From: Gammaproteobacteria bacterium RIFCSPHIGHO2_02_FULL_42_13
GTDB taxonomy: Bacteria; Pseudomonadota; Gammaproteobacteria; UBA12402
DNA: 11,928 nucleotides
Assembly: GCA_001801405.1 (NCBI GenBank)
Contig: MGXQ01000004.1
Coordinates: 2,902 to 14,829 of the forward strand
Direction of reading: 5' to 3'
Part shown: one piece after another, positions 1 through 6,359 of the stretch
How the letters are laid out: every line of letters starts with the position of its first letter
How positions within the stretch are numbered: position 1 is the first letter of the stretch
The notes under the pieces: generated by a model
Seen by the model: only the letters and a program-made list of their open reading frames with translations
Databases searched by the model: none
Told to the model about the DNA's origin: nothing
Translations under genes and position numbers: made by a program

Positions 1-1382
1 TGCATGCCGCTTTAACACAATATTTACGAGCCCATCTTCCTGTGTTTGCTGCTATAATTCAGCACTCTTTCAACAGAGATGGAATTTCATCACTCTCCAC
101 CAGATACGTACAAGAAATGCCAACAGAAATGGCTGTCGCTATCACAAATCTGTTAACCGCCCAACGACAAGCATGGGCTATTCTCCATCTTACACATAAC
201 ACACCAACCGGTGCGGACATTATGAAATTATTAATCGCCATAGGAGGAGCTGCTAATCATTGGATAAAAAATCTTGCGGACATTTTCCCTCGACTACCCA
301 TAGAAAAACGACTCGCCATTGCACAACATTTATTTGAAACGCCTGAATTTTTCAACACGCCCGCTGATGAGGGGGTGTGGATCGATTTTATCTCTCAATA
401 TAGTACACAACTAAATGACGCAGCCTTTAATACACTCTGCGACCGGCTTGCGGCTCCAGAAATAAGACAGCTCGTCACAATCATGGTAAACGCCCTCCAC
501 AATATAGAACAAACAAATGCAGCAACAATTTTATTAGAGAGATTAGCGCAAAACGACAACGTCAAACAACTTGTCAGAGCACAAACAAATAACGGCGAAC
601 AACTCGCCTACTTTAGACTGCGATATTGTCCTGGAGAAGCACAAGAAATAAAGCGTGATACCCTGCAAGTTCATAATATACCCTTACTCAACATGTTATG
701 TAATCCATCGAGCAGGGCTGACGTTGTCATGGCTGCACGATTAAAACTAGACGCAATGCGACAAACATTAAACGAACACGCCGACAATATCGCTCAATTG
801 TTCGCACTTGTGCAAAACACTCAAGGCGCAACTGCTCGTACAGATCGCGAAGCACAATGCTTAGGAACCATTGTGCAGGGACTAAACCAAAATTCACAAA
901 ACTTTGTAACTCAATGGCATTTTACAAATGCGCCAGAGCAAGTGCTTATGCTGGCGCAATTTTTATTATATCCGGCCGTTGTAAAATCAGACCTGTTAAA
1001 CCTAAACCCACAGGCCGTTGTTTTTGTCAAACAACAAGAACAAGCCGCTCTGGATGTTTTACATAAAGATAAAAACTGGCTATCTCGCGCATGGGAAAAA
1101 TTCAAATATAATGTTTCGCAAGGATGGGCAAGAATAGTTGCATCAAAAACACCGCACGATGCACTTCGTTCTGTGTTAACCCAAACACGCACACAGATGA
1201 GCACAACGGCGCAAACGGTAACAGCACTGGGCGGCGTTCCAGATCCAGCTGCAAATGAAGCAGATACTGCCGCTATACAACACCATCAGCCGCCTGTCTT
1301 GGGTTCAGCTCAACTCGATGAACCAGCACATGTGACACAACCACCTGCTGCTTCGCCCCAACAAGTTCATGCCCCAACTTAA
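1..1382 (+). CDS. Unrecognised large helical protein, 5'-truncated by window edge
   Basis: The reading frame is open from the first in-frame codon (base 3) to TAA at 1380-1382, giving 459 visible residues. A GTG at 42 could open the frame, but no ribosome binding site precedes it and the frame continues upstream of it, so the real start is probably outside the window. The visible protein is rich in Ala, Gln, Asn and Leu, looks almost entirely alpha-helical, and shows no signal peptide, membrane segment or catalytic motif that I can identify. The last 60 or so residues become low-complexity, rich in Pro, Gln and Ala with several acidic residues, and look disordered. It is the only protein gene here on the plus strand and it converges on rnpB. 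Long helical proteins with a disordered polar tail are common among secreted effectors of Legionellales, but nothing specific shows secretion, so no function is assigned. Confidence 0.75.
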   Translation, partial: HAALTQYLRAHLPVFAAIIQHSFNRDGISSLSTRYVQEMPTEMAVAITNLLTAQRQAWAILHLTHNTPTGADIMKLLIAIGGAANHWIKNLADIFPRLPIEKRLAIAQHLFETPEFFNTPADEGVWIDFISQYSTQLNDAAFNTLCDRLAAPEIRQLVTIMVNALHNIEQTNAATILLERLAQNDNVKQLVRAQTNNGEQLAYFRLRYCPGEAQEIKRDTLQVHNIPLLNMLCNPSSRADVVMAARLKLDAMRQTLNEHADNIAQLFALVQNTQGATARTDREAQCLGTIVQGLNQNSQNFVTQWHFTNAPEQVLMLAQFLLYPAVVKSDLLNLNPQAVVFVKQQEQAALDVLHKDKNWLSRAWEKFKYNVSQGWARIVASKTPHDALRSVLTQTRTQMSTTAQTVTALGGVPDPAANEADTAAIQHHQPPVLGSAQLDEPAHVTQPPAASPQQVHAPT

Positions 1383-1410
1383 AGAAAAGCCTATAAAAAT
1401 AGCAACGTAG

Positions 1411-1445
1411 CCTGGGTGGAACGAGCAAAGCGAGTGAAACCCAGG
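1411..1445. repeat. Imperfect palindrome between the convergent gene and rnpB
   Basis: CCTGGGT at 1411-1417 is the exact reverse complement of ACCCAGG at 1439-1445, enclosing a 21-nt loop that contains GAGC-AAAG-CGAG. It begins 29 bases after the stop of the plus-strand gene and lies downstream of the rnpB 3' end on the other strand, so it could fold in either transcript. A T-rich stretch follows at a distance only on the minus strand, so it is not a clean intrinsic terminator. Similar palindromes of the form GTAGCC(C/T)GG(G/A)T...ACCC(A/G)GG recur in many gammaproteobacterial genomes as dispersed repeats; that link is from memory. Confidence 0.4.
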
Positions 1446-1475
1446 GGCGATTTAAAAACTGCCAACAAAAAAAAT

Positions 1476-1821
1476 GAGTCGACCGATAAGCCGGGTTCTG
1501 TCTAGTTCAGTCATTCATCTGGGCCATGCGTCGCCGCATAGCTCAAGCAACCAACCCGAATTCTGCGCGAGCAACGCAATTGAATTCCTATTTGGTCTTG
1601 CTCCAAGCGGGGTTTGCCATGCCGCTACTGTTACCAGCAACGCGGTGCGCTCTTACCGCACCGTTTCACCTTTTCTCTATATATAAATATGTAGAGTAGT
1701 TTGTTTTCTGTTGCACTTTCCGTAGGCTTGCGCCTCCCAGGCGTTACCTGGCGCTTTGCTCTATGGAGCCCGGACTTTCCTCCACATACATCCTTATACG
1801 CAGCGACTGCCTAGTCGACTC
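1476..1821 (-). ncRNA. rnpB: RNase P RNA (type A)
   Basis: This is the catalytic RNA of RNase P, which removes 5' leaders from pre-tRNAs. Read on the minus strand it carries the universal 5' core GAGGAAAGTCCGGGCTCC, then CCAGGTAACGCCTGG, GCGGTAAGAGCGCACCG, GAGCAAGACCAAATAGG and the 3' core ACAGAACCCGGCTTATCGG. P1 closes perfectly: GAGTCGAC at the 5' end (to 1821) pairs with GTCGACTC at the 3' end (1476-1483). P18 is an 8-bp stem with a GCGA tetraloop (1523-1542). The total of about 346 nt is shorter than E. coli (377 nt). P3 is reduced to a simple hairpin (CGUAUA/UGUAUG) and P12 is short and AU-rich. Eight Ts on the RNA strand lie just after P1 (1467-1474) and may mark the transcript end. Ends were set from P1 pairing and may be off by a few bases. 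Confidence 0.97.
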
Positions 1822-1828
1822 GTGGTTA

Positions 1829-1857
1829 AGTATACAGCACTTTGAAAATTCCACCAC
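1829..1857 (-). promoter_or_regulatory. Candidate rnpB promoter
   Basis: On the minus strand a good -10 element TATACT (1829-1834) lies 7 bases before the RNA 5' end predicted from P1 pairing, which is the expected distance. The -35 position (about 1852-1857, GTGGTG) is a poor match. Just upstream is a run of eight Gs on the transcribed strand (1860-1867), followed by the end palindrome of repeat copy A. Confidence 0.4.
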
Positions 1858-1869
1858 TGCCCCCCCCTG

Positions 1870-1975
1870 CAGCTCAGAGCTGCATAAAACTAATGGCATA
1901 AAAGCCTTGCTGTGATTGTTCCGCAGCAGCTCAGAGCTGCGCGGATTAATTTTATGTAGGTAATTTACCTATATC
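1870..1975 (-). repeat. Composite palindromic repeat, copy A (inverted)
   Basis: This is one of three copies in the window and is inverted relative to the other two. In unit orientation (minus strand) it reads: the GTAGGTAA-type palindrome (TAGGTAATTTACCTA on plus, 1957-1971), AAAATTAATCCGCG, the 13-bp palindrome CAGCTCTGAGCTG (1927-1939), 12 nt, the box CACAGCAAG (1906-1914), 23 nt, and a final CAGCTCTGAGCTG (1870-1882). The first 13-bp palindrome seen in the other copies is missing here. It fills most of the 245-bp gap between the rsmI 3' end and the rnpB promoter. No open reading frame is associated. I do not recognise the family. Confidence 0.85.
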
Positions 1976-2066
1976 GTTGCCATGCGCATTATTTTTCTCA
2001 TTCAGAACGTCCAAATCTGCCTGTCAACTGGGTGCTAACTGCACAACTTATTCTTTTTCTTGGTGC

Positions 2067-2912
2067 CTAACCAATATTTTTTAAGCGCAAAGCAATATCA
2101 TATAAAACATTTTTTTTGCCGCCTGTGATTTTGGCAGAAAGTTTTGCCGCTTGATTGGTGGAACATTCCTCTAACAAAATTTTCAAAATACGTTCGACCT
2201 CCGCATCATCCATCGACATCTTTTCAGCACCCGACACCAAGACTACAAATTCACCCGCCTGTTGCTTTGGATGCGCCTTCAAGCATGCTAAAACCGCTGA
2301 CAATTTGTCATCATAAACGGTTTCATACAGTTTCGTTAATTCGCGCACAACAACAATCTGTCTGTCTTCGCCAAACGCAGACACCATATCTTCTAACATA
2401 TTCACAATGCGGTGAGGAGCTTCATAAAATATCATCGTACGCATTTCATTTTTTAATGCTTCTAAACATTTTAATCGTGTTATTCGCTTAGATGATAAAA
2501 AACCTTCAAACACAAATTGGTCGGATGGTAACCCCGACACGCTCAACGCCGCAATCGCTGCACAAGCGCCAGGAATTGGAGTCACTTTAATATCGTTTTT
2601 TCTAACAGCACAAACTAAATGAAAACCCGGATCACTAATCAATGGGGTACCCGCATCTGAAATCAACGCAATATTTTTTCCTTGTTTTAATTGCTCTAAT
2701 AATTTATCGGAACGTTCGCGTTCATTATATTCATGTAGCGGAATCATCGGCGTTTGTATATTGAAATGATGTAACAATTTTCCGCTATGCCGTGTATCTT
2801 CAACCGCAATTAGATCCACTTGTTGTAACGTTTTAATTGCACGCTGCGACAAATCGCCTAAATTTCCAATCGGTGTCGCCACGATATATAAGGTACCAAA
2901 ATTTGGTGTCAT
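2067..2912 (-). CDS. rsmI: 16S rRNA (cytidine(1402)-2'-O)-methyltransferase
   Basis: RsmI uses S-adenosylmethionine to 2'-O-methylate C1402 in the decoding centre of 16S rRNA and acts in the cytoplasm on the 30S subunit. The 281 residues match the usual length (E. coli 286). The tetrapyrrole-methylase-fold signatures are present: VATPIGNLGD (residues 11-20), the EDTRHSGKLL segment (38-47), SDAGTPLISDPG (85-96), PGACAAIAAL with GLPSDQFVFEGFL (114-139), and a C-terminal segment (TGGKKNVLYDIAL) typical of RsmI. The start is supported by a strong AGAGGAG site about 8 bases upstream of ATG. It lies downstream of radA on the same strand, separated by repeat copy B, so cotranscription with radA through the repeat is possible. 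No clear intrinsic terminator follows the stop. Confidence 0.95.
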   Translation of the reverse strand: MTPNFGTLYIVATPIGNLGDLSQRAIKTLQQVDLIAVEDTRHSGKLLHHFNIQTPMIPLHEYNERERSDKLLEQLKQGKNIALISDAGTPLISDPGFHLVCAVRKNDIKVTPIPGACAAIAALSVSGLPSDQFVFEGFLSSKRITRLKCLEALKNEMRTMIFYEAPHRIVNMLEDMVSAFGEDRQIVVVRELTKLYETVYDDKLSAVLACLKAHPKQQAGEFVVLVSGAEKMSMDDAEVERILKILLEECSTNQAAKLSAKITGGKKNVLYDIALRLKNIG

Positions 2913-2930
2913 AAACTTTACTCCTCTGCC

Positions 2931-3101
2931 CAGCTCTGAGCTGAGTTTGACTAGTCACAGCAAGACTTTCAAGACACCTCTCAGCTCTGAGCAATGATGT
3001 AGGTAAATTACTTACGCAAAATTAATCCGCGCAGCTCTGAGCTGCTACAAAGCAGGCACAGCAAGCGCCTCATGACCTATGATTTGCTCAGCTCTGAGCT
3101 G
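2931..3101 (+). repeat. Composite palindromic repeat, copy B (extended)
   Basis: This copy carries four 13-bp palindromes in one orientation: 2931-2943 (perfect CAGCTCTGAGCTG), 2982-2994 (last two bases changed), 3032-3044 and 3089-3101 (both perfect). Between the first pair and between the last pair, the box CACAGCAAG sits exactly 12 nt after the left palindrome (2956-2964 and 3057-3065). Between the middle pair lies the second palindrome GTAGGTAAATTACTTAC (2999-3015) followed by AAAATTAATCCGCG. The last two palindromes are 44 nt apart, as in copies A and C. The element fills the radA-rsmI intergenic region, and its right end overlaps the radA stop codon. It would be transcribed in the radA message as tandem short hairpins. 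Confidence 0.88.
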
Positions 3102-4452
3102 CTGCCGATGCCTCATGTAAATACTCAATACCGATGACGTCCATACCTTTGAAAATTGCCTTTTTTGGCATGTTCGCTTTTGGTACAATTGCGCGCTTGA
3201 ATCCTTGCTTGCACGCTTCGCGTAAACGCTCCTGACCAGATTGCACCGGACGAATTTCGCCCGCCAAACCCACTTCTCCAAACGCAATCATATCCATCGG
3301 CAATGCACGATTTCTTAAACTCGATATCACCGATAATAAAATCGGTAAATCTGCTGCCGTTTCCAAAATACGAATTCCCCCCACGGCATTCACAAATACA
3401 TCCTGATCATAAGTCACTATGCCCGCGTGTCGATGCAAAACCGCCAACAACATCGATAATCGATTCTGCTCTAATCCAACAGTAACACGACGTGGATTCG
3501 CCAAACGTGTTTCATCGACCAATGCCTGCACTTCAACTAACAATGGACGACTCCCCTCCCACGTTGGCATAATAATACTGCCCGCGACTGGTTTGTCATA
3601 ACGCGATAAAAAAATAGAAGAAGGATTTTTAACTTCTAATAATCCCCTGTCCGTCATTGCAAATACGCCCAGTTCATTCACAGCACCAAAACGATTTTTA
3701 GTCGCCCGAATAACACGAAAACGACTATCACTATTTCCTTCAAAATATAATACGGTATCAACCATATGTTCTAAAACACGAGGACCCGCAATCGTCCCTT
3801 CTTTTGTCACATGACCCACTAAAAATAATGCGACACCCGTTTGTTTTGCGTATCGCACCAATTGCGCCGCACTTTCTCGCACCTGACTAATAGATCCCGG
3901 CGCAGACTGTAATAATTCCGTATAAATCGTTTGAATCGAATCAATCACCATGATTTTTGGTTGTTCGCGCTGCGCACAGGCAATAATGCGTTCAATTTGC
4001 GTGTCTGCCAATAATTTTAAATTTTCTTCAGGCAATTGTAAGCGCCGCGCGCGCAAAGTTGTCTGCCAAATTGATTCTTCACCGGTCACATATAGCGCTG
4101 GTTGCGTTTGACTCATCTGACAAAGTGTTTGTAATAATATAGTTGATTTGCCAATCCCCGGCTCGCCGCCCATTAAAATAACGGATCCCGCCACAATACC
4201 GCCACCTAACACACGATCTAACTCTTGAGAATGCGTTGTCACTGTTACGGTGGGTTTCACTTCAACCTTGGCCAAGGTTGTAACCTGGCCAATACCTTCT
4301 TCTATAAATCGACTGCCTGCAGTAGAGTTTTTTGCGACCATCACTTCTTCAGAAAGACTATTCCATACGCCACATTGCGTGCATTGTCCCGCCCATTTTG
4401 GAAATTGCGCATCACATTGATTGCAGACATAAATAATTTTTGATTTTGGCAT
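3088..4452 (-). CDS. radA: DNA repair protein RadA (Sms)
   Basis: RadA is a RecA-like ATPase with DnaB-like helicase activity that promotes branch migration during recombinational repair. It has 454 residues (E. coli 460). Domains in order: a C4 zinc finger with Cys10, Cys13, Cys24 and Cys27; a RecA-type ATPase core with Walker A GEPGIGKST (96-104) and Walker B IMVIDS (167-172); the diagnostic KNRFG motif (252-256); and a C-terminal Lon-protease-like domain without a visible catalytic Ser-Lys arrangement. The start follows a GGGGG tract about 8 bases upstream, a modest ribosome binding site. The last residues (SAAAQS) and the TGA stop are encoded by the end of repeat copy B, so the extreme C-terminus looks replaced or extended by the repeat; this region is poorly conserved in the family. 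Confidence 0.97.
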   Translation of the reverse strand: MPKSKIIYVCNQCDAQFPKWAGQCTQCGVWNSLSEEVMVAKNSTAGSRFIEEGIGQVTTLAKVEVKPTVTVTTHSQELDRVLGGGIVAGSVILMGGEPGIGKSTILLQTLCQMSQTQPALYVTGEESIWQTTLRARRLQLPEENLKLLADTQIERIIACAQREQPKIMVIDSIQTIYTELLQSAPGSISQVRESAAQLVRYAKQTGVALFLVGHVTKEGTIAGPRVLEHMVDTVLYFEGNSDSRFRVIRATKNRFGAVNELGVFAMTDRGLLEVKNPSSIFLSRYDKPVAGSIIMPTWEGSRPLLVEVQALVDETRLANPRRVTVGLEQNRLSMLLAVLHRHAGIVTYDQDVFVNAVGGIRILETAADLPILLSVISSLRNRALPMDMIAFGEVGLAGEIRPVQSGQERLREACKQGFKRAIVPKANMPKKAIFKGMDVIGIEYLHEASAAAQS

Positions 4453-4566
4453 GATATAACCCCCGAGAAAATATCTAAGCTAAAGAGGACGCAGAGCTTT
4501 CGCTTACCTCGCTCATGCGAACAAGAATGAATACTCTCTTACCTCCGAGTGGAGGAGGTATATAAA

Positions 4567-4602
4567 GAAGCCCCGATGGTATTTATCGACCATCGAGGCT
4601 TC
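4567..4602 (-). terminator. Intrinsic terminator after the lipoprotein gene
   Basis: Read on the minus strand, a 14-bp stem (GAAGCCTCGATGGT with ACCATCGGGGCTTC, one G-U pair) encloses the 8-nt loop CGATAAAT and is followed by TTTATATA. It begins 24 bases after the stop of the lipoprotein gene and separates it from radA downstream. The stem is long and GC-rich; the U tract is short and interrupted. Confidence 0.8.
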
Positions 4603-4626
4603 GTGAACTGATATATCCTCACTTAA

Positions 4627-5082
4627 CTAGCTAACGACTTTCCAACTGCCATCTGTCTGTCGGCACGCTTTTCCATAAATTTGTTGTTCTTTGCCAGCAA
4701 TCGTCGCTTTTGTAATATATTCGCGACAAGGTTGATTATGCGAATAATACGTTTTTGTCGGCGTTACCGCATAATGATTTCCGTTGTCAGGATTTGTCCA
4801 AGTCGTGGTATGTTTTGTTGGTGTTTTTTCTAACGCACGTTGTGCACGTAATTGATCATTTTCATCCATTGTTTTGCCAATTTGACCGCCGATTAATGCG
4901 CCGGCAACAGCGCCTAACCCTACCCCCACTAATTGGCCTGTTCCGCGACCAAATCGACTACCCACCAAACCGCCTAATGCAGCACCACTCACGGCACCTA
5001 CTTGCTGTTTGGACATGTTTTCACAACCAGAAACCCCTAAAGCCATGGCTATACTCAAACCGATAACAATAATCTTTTTCAT
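4627..5082 (-). CDS. Glycine-zipper lipoprotein, 17-kDa surface antigen type
   Basis: The 151-residue product starts with a lipoprotein signal peptide (MKK, hydrophobic stretch 4-17) ending in the lipobox GVSGC, so Cys20 should be lipidated and the protein held in the outer membrane. Residues 29-69 form a glycine zipper with glycines every few positions, the two-helix segment seen in rickettsial 17-kDa antigens and related proteins. The C-terminal half resembles the end of that family, with two cysteines (Cys119 and Cys140) in a CREY...ACRQTDGSWK pattern that may form a disulphide. An AAGGGA site precedes the ATG. The gene has its own promoter and terminator, so it appears to be a monocistronic unit between alr and radA. 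The exact role is unknown; an envelope structural role is inferred. Confidence 0.85.
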   Translation of the reverse strand: MKKIIVIGLSIAMALGVSGCENMSKQQVGAVSGAALGGLVGSRFGRGTGQLVGVGLGAVAGALIGGQIGKTMDENDQLRAQRALEKTPTKHTTTWTNPDNGNHYAVTPTKTYYSHNQPCREYITKATIAGKEQQIYGKACRQTDGSWKVVS

Positions 5083-5112
5083 TGAAATTATCCCTTCAAA
5101 AATAAAAGTTCT

Positions 5113-5141
5113 ATTCTAAACACACGCACATAAAAATACAA
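5113..5141 (-). promoter_or_regulatory. Promoter of the lipoprotein gene
   Basis: On the minus strand, TTGTAT (5136-5141) and TAGAAT (5113-5118) are separated by exactly 17 bases, with each hexamer matching the sigma-70 consensus at four of six or better. The predicted start lies about 25 bases upstream of the ATG. Repeat copy C begins 14 bases upstream of the -35 element. Confidence 0.55.
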
Positions 5142-5154
5142 TTCTTTTCATACA

Positions 5155-5273
5155 CAGCTCTGAGCTGTAATGTAGGAAATTACTTACGCAAAATTAATCC
5201 GCGCAGCTCTGAGCTGCTACAAAACAGGCACAGCAAGCGTTTCAGCAGGTCTACTTTGCGTAGCTCTGAGCTG
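5155..5273 (+). repeat. Composite palindromic repeat, copy C
   Basis: This copy has three 13-bp palindromes: 5155-5167 (CAGCTCTGAGCTG), 5204-5216 (identical) and 5261-5273 (first base T). The first spacer holds the second palindrome with one base deleted (GTAGGAAATTACTTAC, 5172-5187), then AAAATTAATCCGCG. The second spacer is 44 nt with CACAGCAAG (5229-5237) starting 12 nt after the middle palindrome. It has the same order and orientation as copy B, about 2.2 kb away. It lies between the alr stop (15 bases away) and the lipoprotein promoter. Confidence 0.88.
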
Positions 5274-5288
5274 CTGCGATGCAAGAAG

Positions 5289-6359
5289 TTACGATGTGAT
5301 TTCTGCGCGCTTCACATGACATAATAATTCATACGGAATCGTATCCGCCGCCTTGGCAACATACTCAATCGGCAAATCATTGCCCCATAACACCACAAAA
5401 TCACCGACTTTTGCTGGCGTGCACGGGCGTAAATCCACGGTAATCATGTCCATCGAGACACACCCCACAAGCGGACAAATCGTATCATTCACCAACACCG
5501 GCGTTCCATTTTTTGCATGACGCGGATAACCATCGCCATATCCGATCGCCACAACACCCACTGGCATATTTTCTTCACATTGATAAATCCTACCATAACC
5601 AATACGATCACCTTTTTTACATTGCGTAATCGCCATCAGCTGACTCGTCAATGTCATCACTGGTTTTAAATCATGATCATAACCCATTTTATCTTCAAAC
5701 GGCGATGCCCCATATAACATAATCCCTGGCCGCACCCAATCGGCATGCGCCTCAGGAAAAGCTAAAATGCCGGCCGAATTTGCTAAACTTTTTTCGCCAG
5801 GTAAATGGCGAGTAATTTCATAAAATTTTTTAATTTGCCACTCCGTGATTGTTTTTTCGTACACATTCGCCTCTGCAAAATGCGTCATTAAATTAATCGG
5901 AAAAATAATATTTTTACAATCGCTTAATGTCGTATACGCTTCGCCGAAATCATTCAAGACAAAACCCAATCGATTCATGCCTAAATTTATTTTCAGCCAA
6001 ACTTTTATCGGCGCGGCAATATGCACTTGCCGTAACGCATCAATTTGCCAAAACTGATGCACAACAATTTCAACACCCAACTCGCTAATCGTTTGCAATT
6101 CATCCGGCTCAAAAAAACCACTCATTAAAATAATGCGATTTTGCAATCCAGCACGACGCAACTCAACCGCTTCAGACAAACACGCCACGCCAAACGCATC
6201 AGCTTCGACAAGCGTCTGCGCCACACGTACAGCACCATGACCATACGCATTGGCCTTGACCATTGCAATTATTTTACTATTGGGTGCAAGCGCGCGAACG
6301 CGCGAAAAATTATGTTGCAACGCATCCAAATCAACATGCATTACCGCTGGACGTGTCAT
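5289..6359 (-). CDS. alr: Alanine racemase
   Basis: Alr is a PLP enzyme that interconverts L- and D-alanine, supplying D-Ala for peptidoglycan precursors in the cytoplasm. It has 356 residues, the family length. The PLP-binding lysine is Lys35 in MVKANAYGHGA, and the second catalytic base is Tyr255 in RIGYGRIY, the same number as in E. coli. The C-terminal beta domain carries GYGDGYPR and the SMDM segment near residue 302. The start codon overlaps the dnaB stop as TAATG, and an AGGA site lies inside the end of dnaB, which suggests translational coupling. It ends just before repeat copy C. No transporter or catabolic partner such as dadA is nearby, so the biosynthetic form is favoured. Confidence 0.97.
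   Translation of the reverse strand: MTRPAVMHVDLDALQHNFSRVRALAPNSKIIAMVKANAYGHGAVRVAQTLVEADAFGVACLSEAVELRRAGLQNRIILMSGFFEPDELQTISELGVEIVVHQFWQIDALRQVHIAAPIKVWLKINLGMNRLGFVLNDFGEAYTTLSDCKNIIFPINLMTHFAEANVYEKTITEWQIKKFYEITRHLPGEKSLANSAGILAFPEAHADWVRPGIMLYGASPFEDKMGYDHDLKPVMTLTSQLMAITQCKKGDRIGYGRIYQCEENMPVGVVAIGYGDGYPRHAKNGTPVLVNDTICPLVGCVSMDMITVDLRPCTPAKVGDFVVLWGNDLPIEYVAKAADTIPYELLCHVKRAEITS

Noticed and set aside
1474..1686. Open frame on the plus strand across rnpB
   Set aside because: It lies antisense to conserved RNase P RNA and has no coding signature.
2022..2027. Perfect TTGACA (minus strand) downstream of rsmI
   Set aside because: No acceptable -10 lies at 16-18 bp, and rnpB begins about 200 bases away with its own -10 element.
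2931..3101. CRISPR-like array of short repeats and spacers
   Set aside because: The repeat is only 13 bp, the spacers share sequence with one another and between loci, spacer lengths alternate, and no cas genes are present.
4453..4566. Small open frame upstream of radA on the minus strand (13 codons, MSEV start)
   Set aside because: Very short, no clear ribosome binding site and no recognisable attenuator; nothing distinguishes it from chance.
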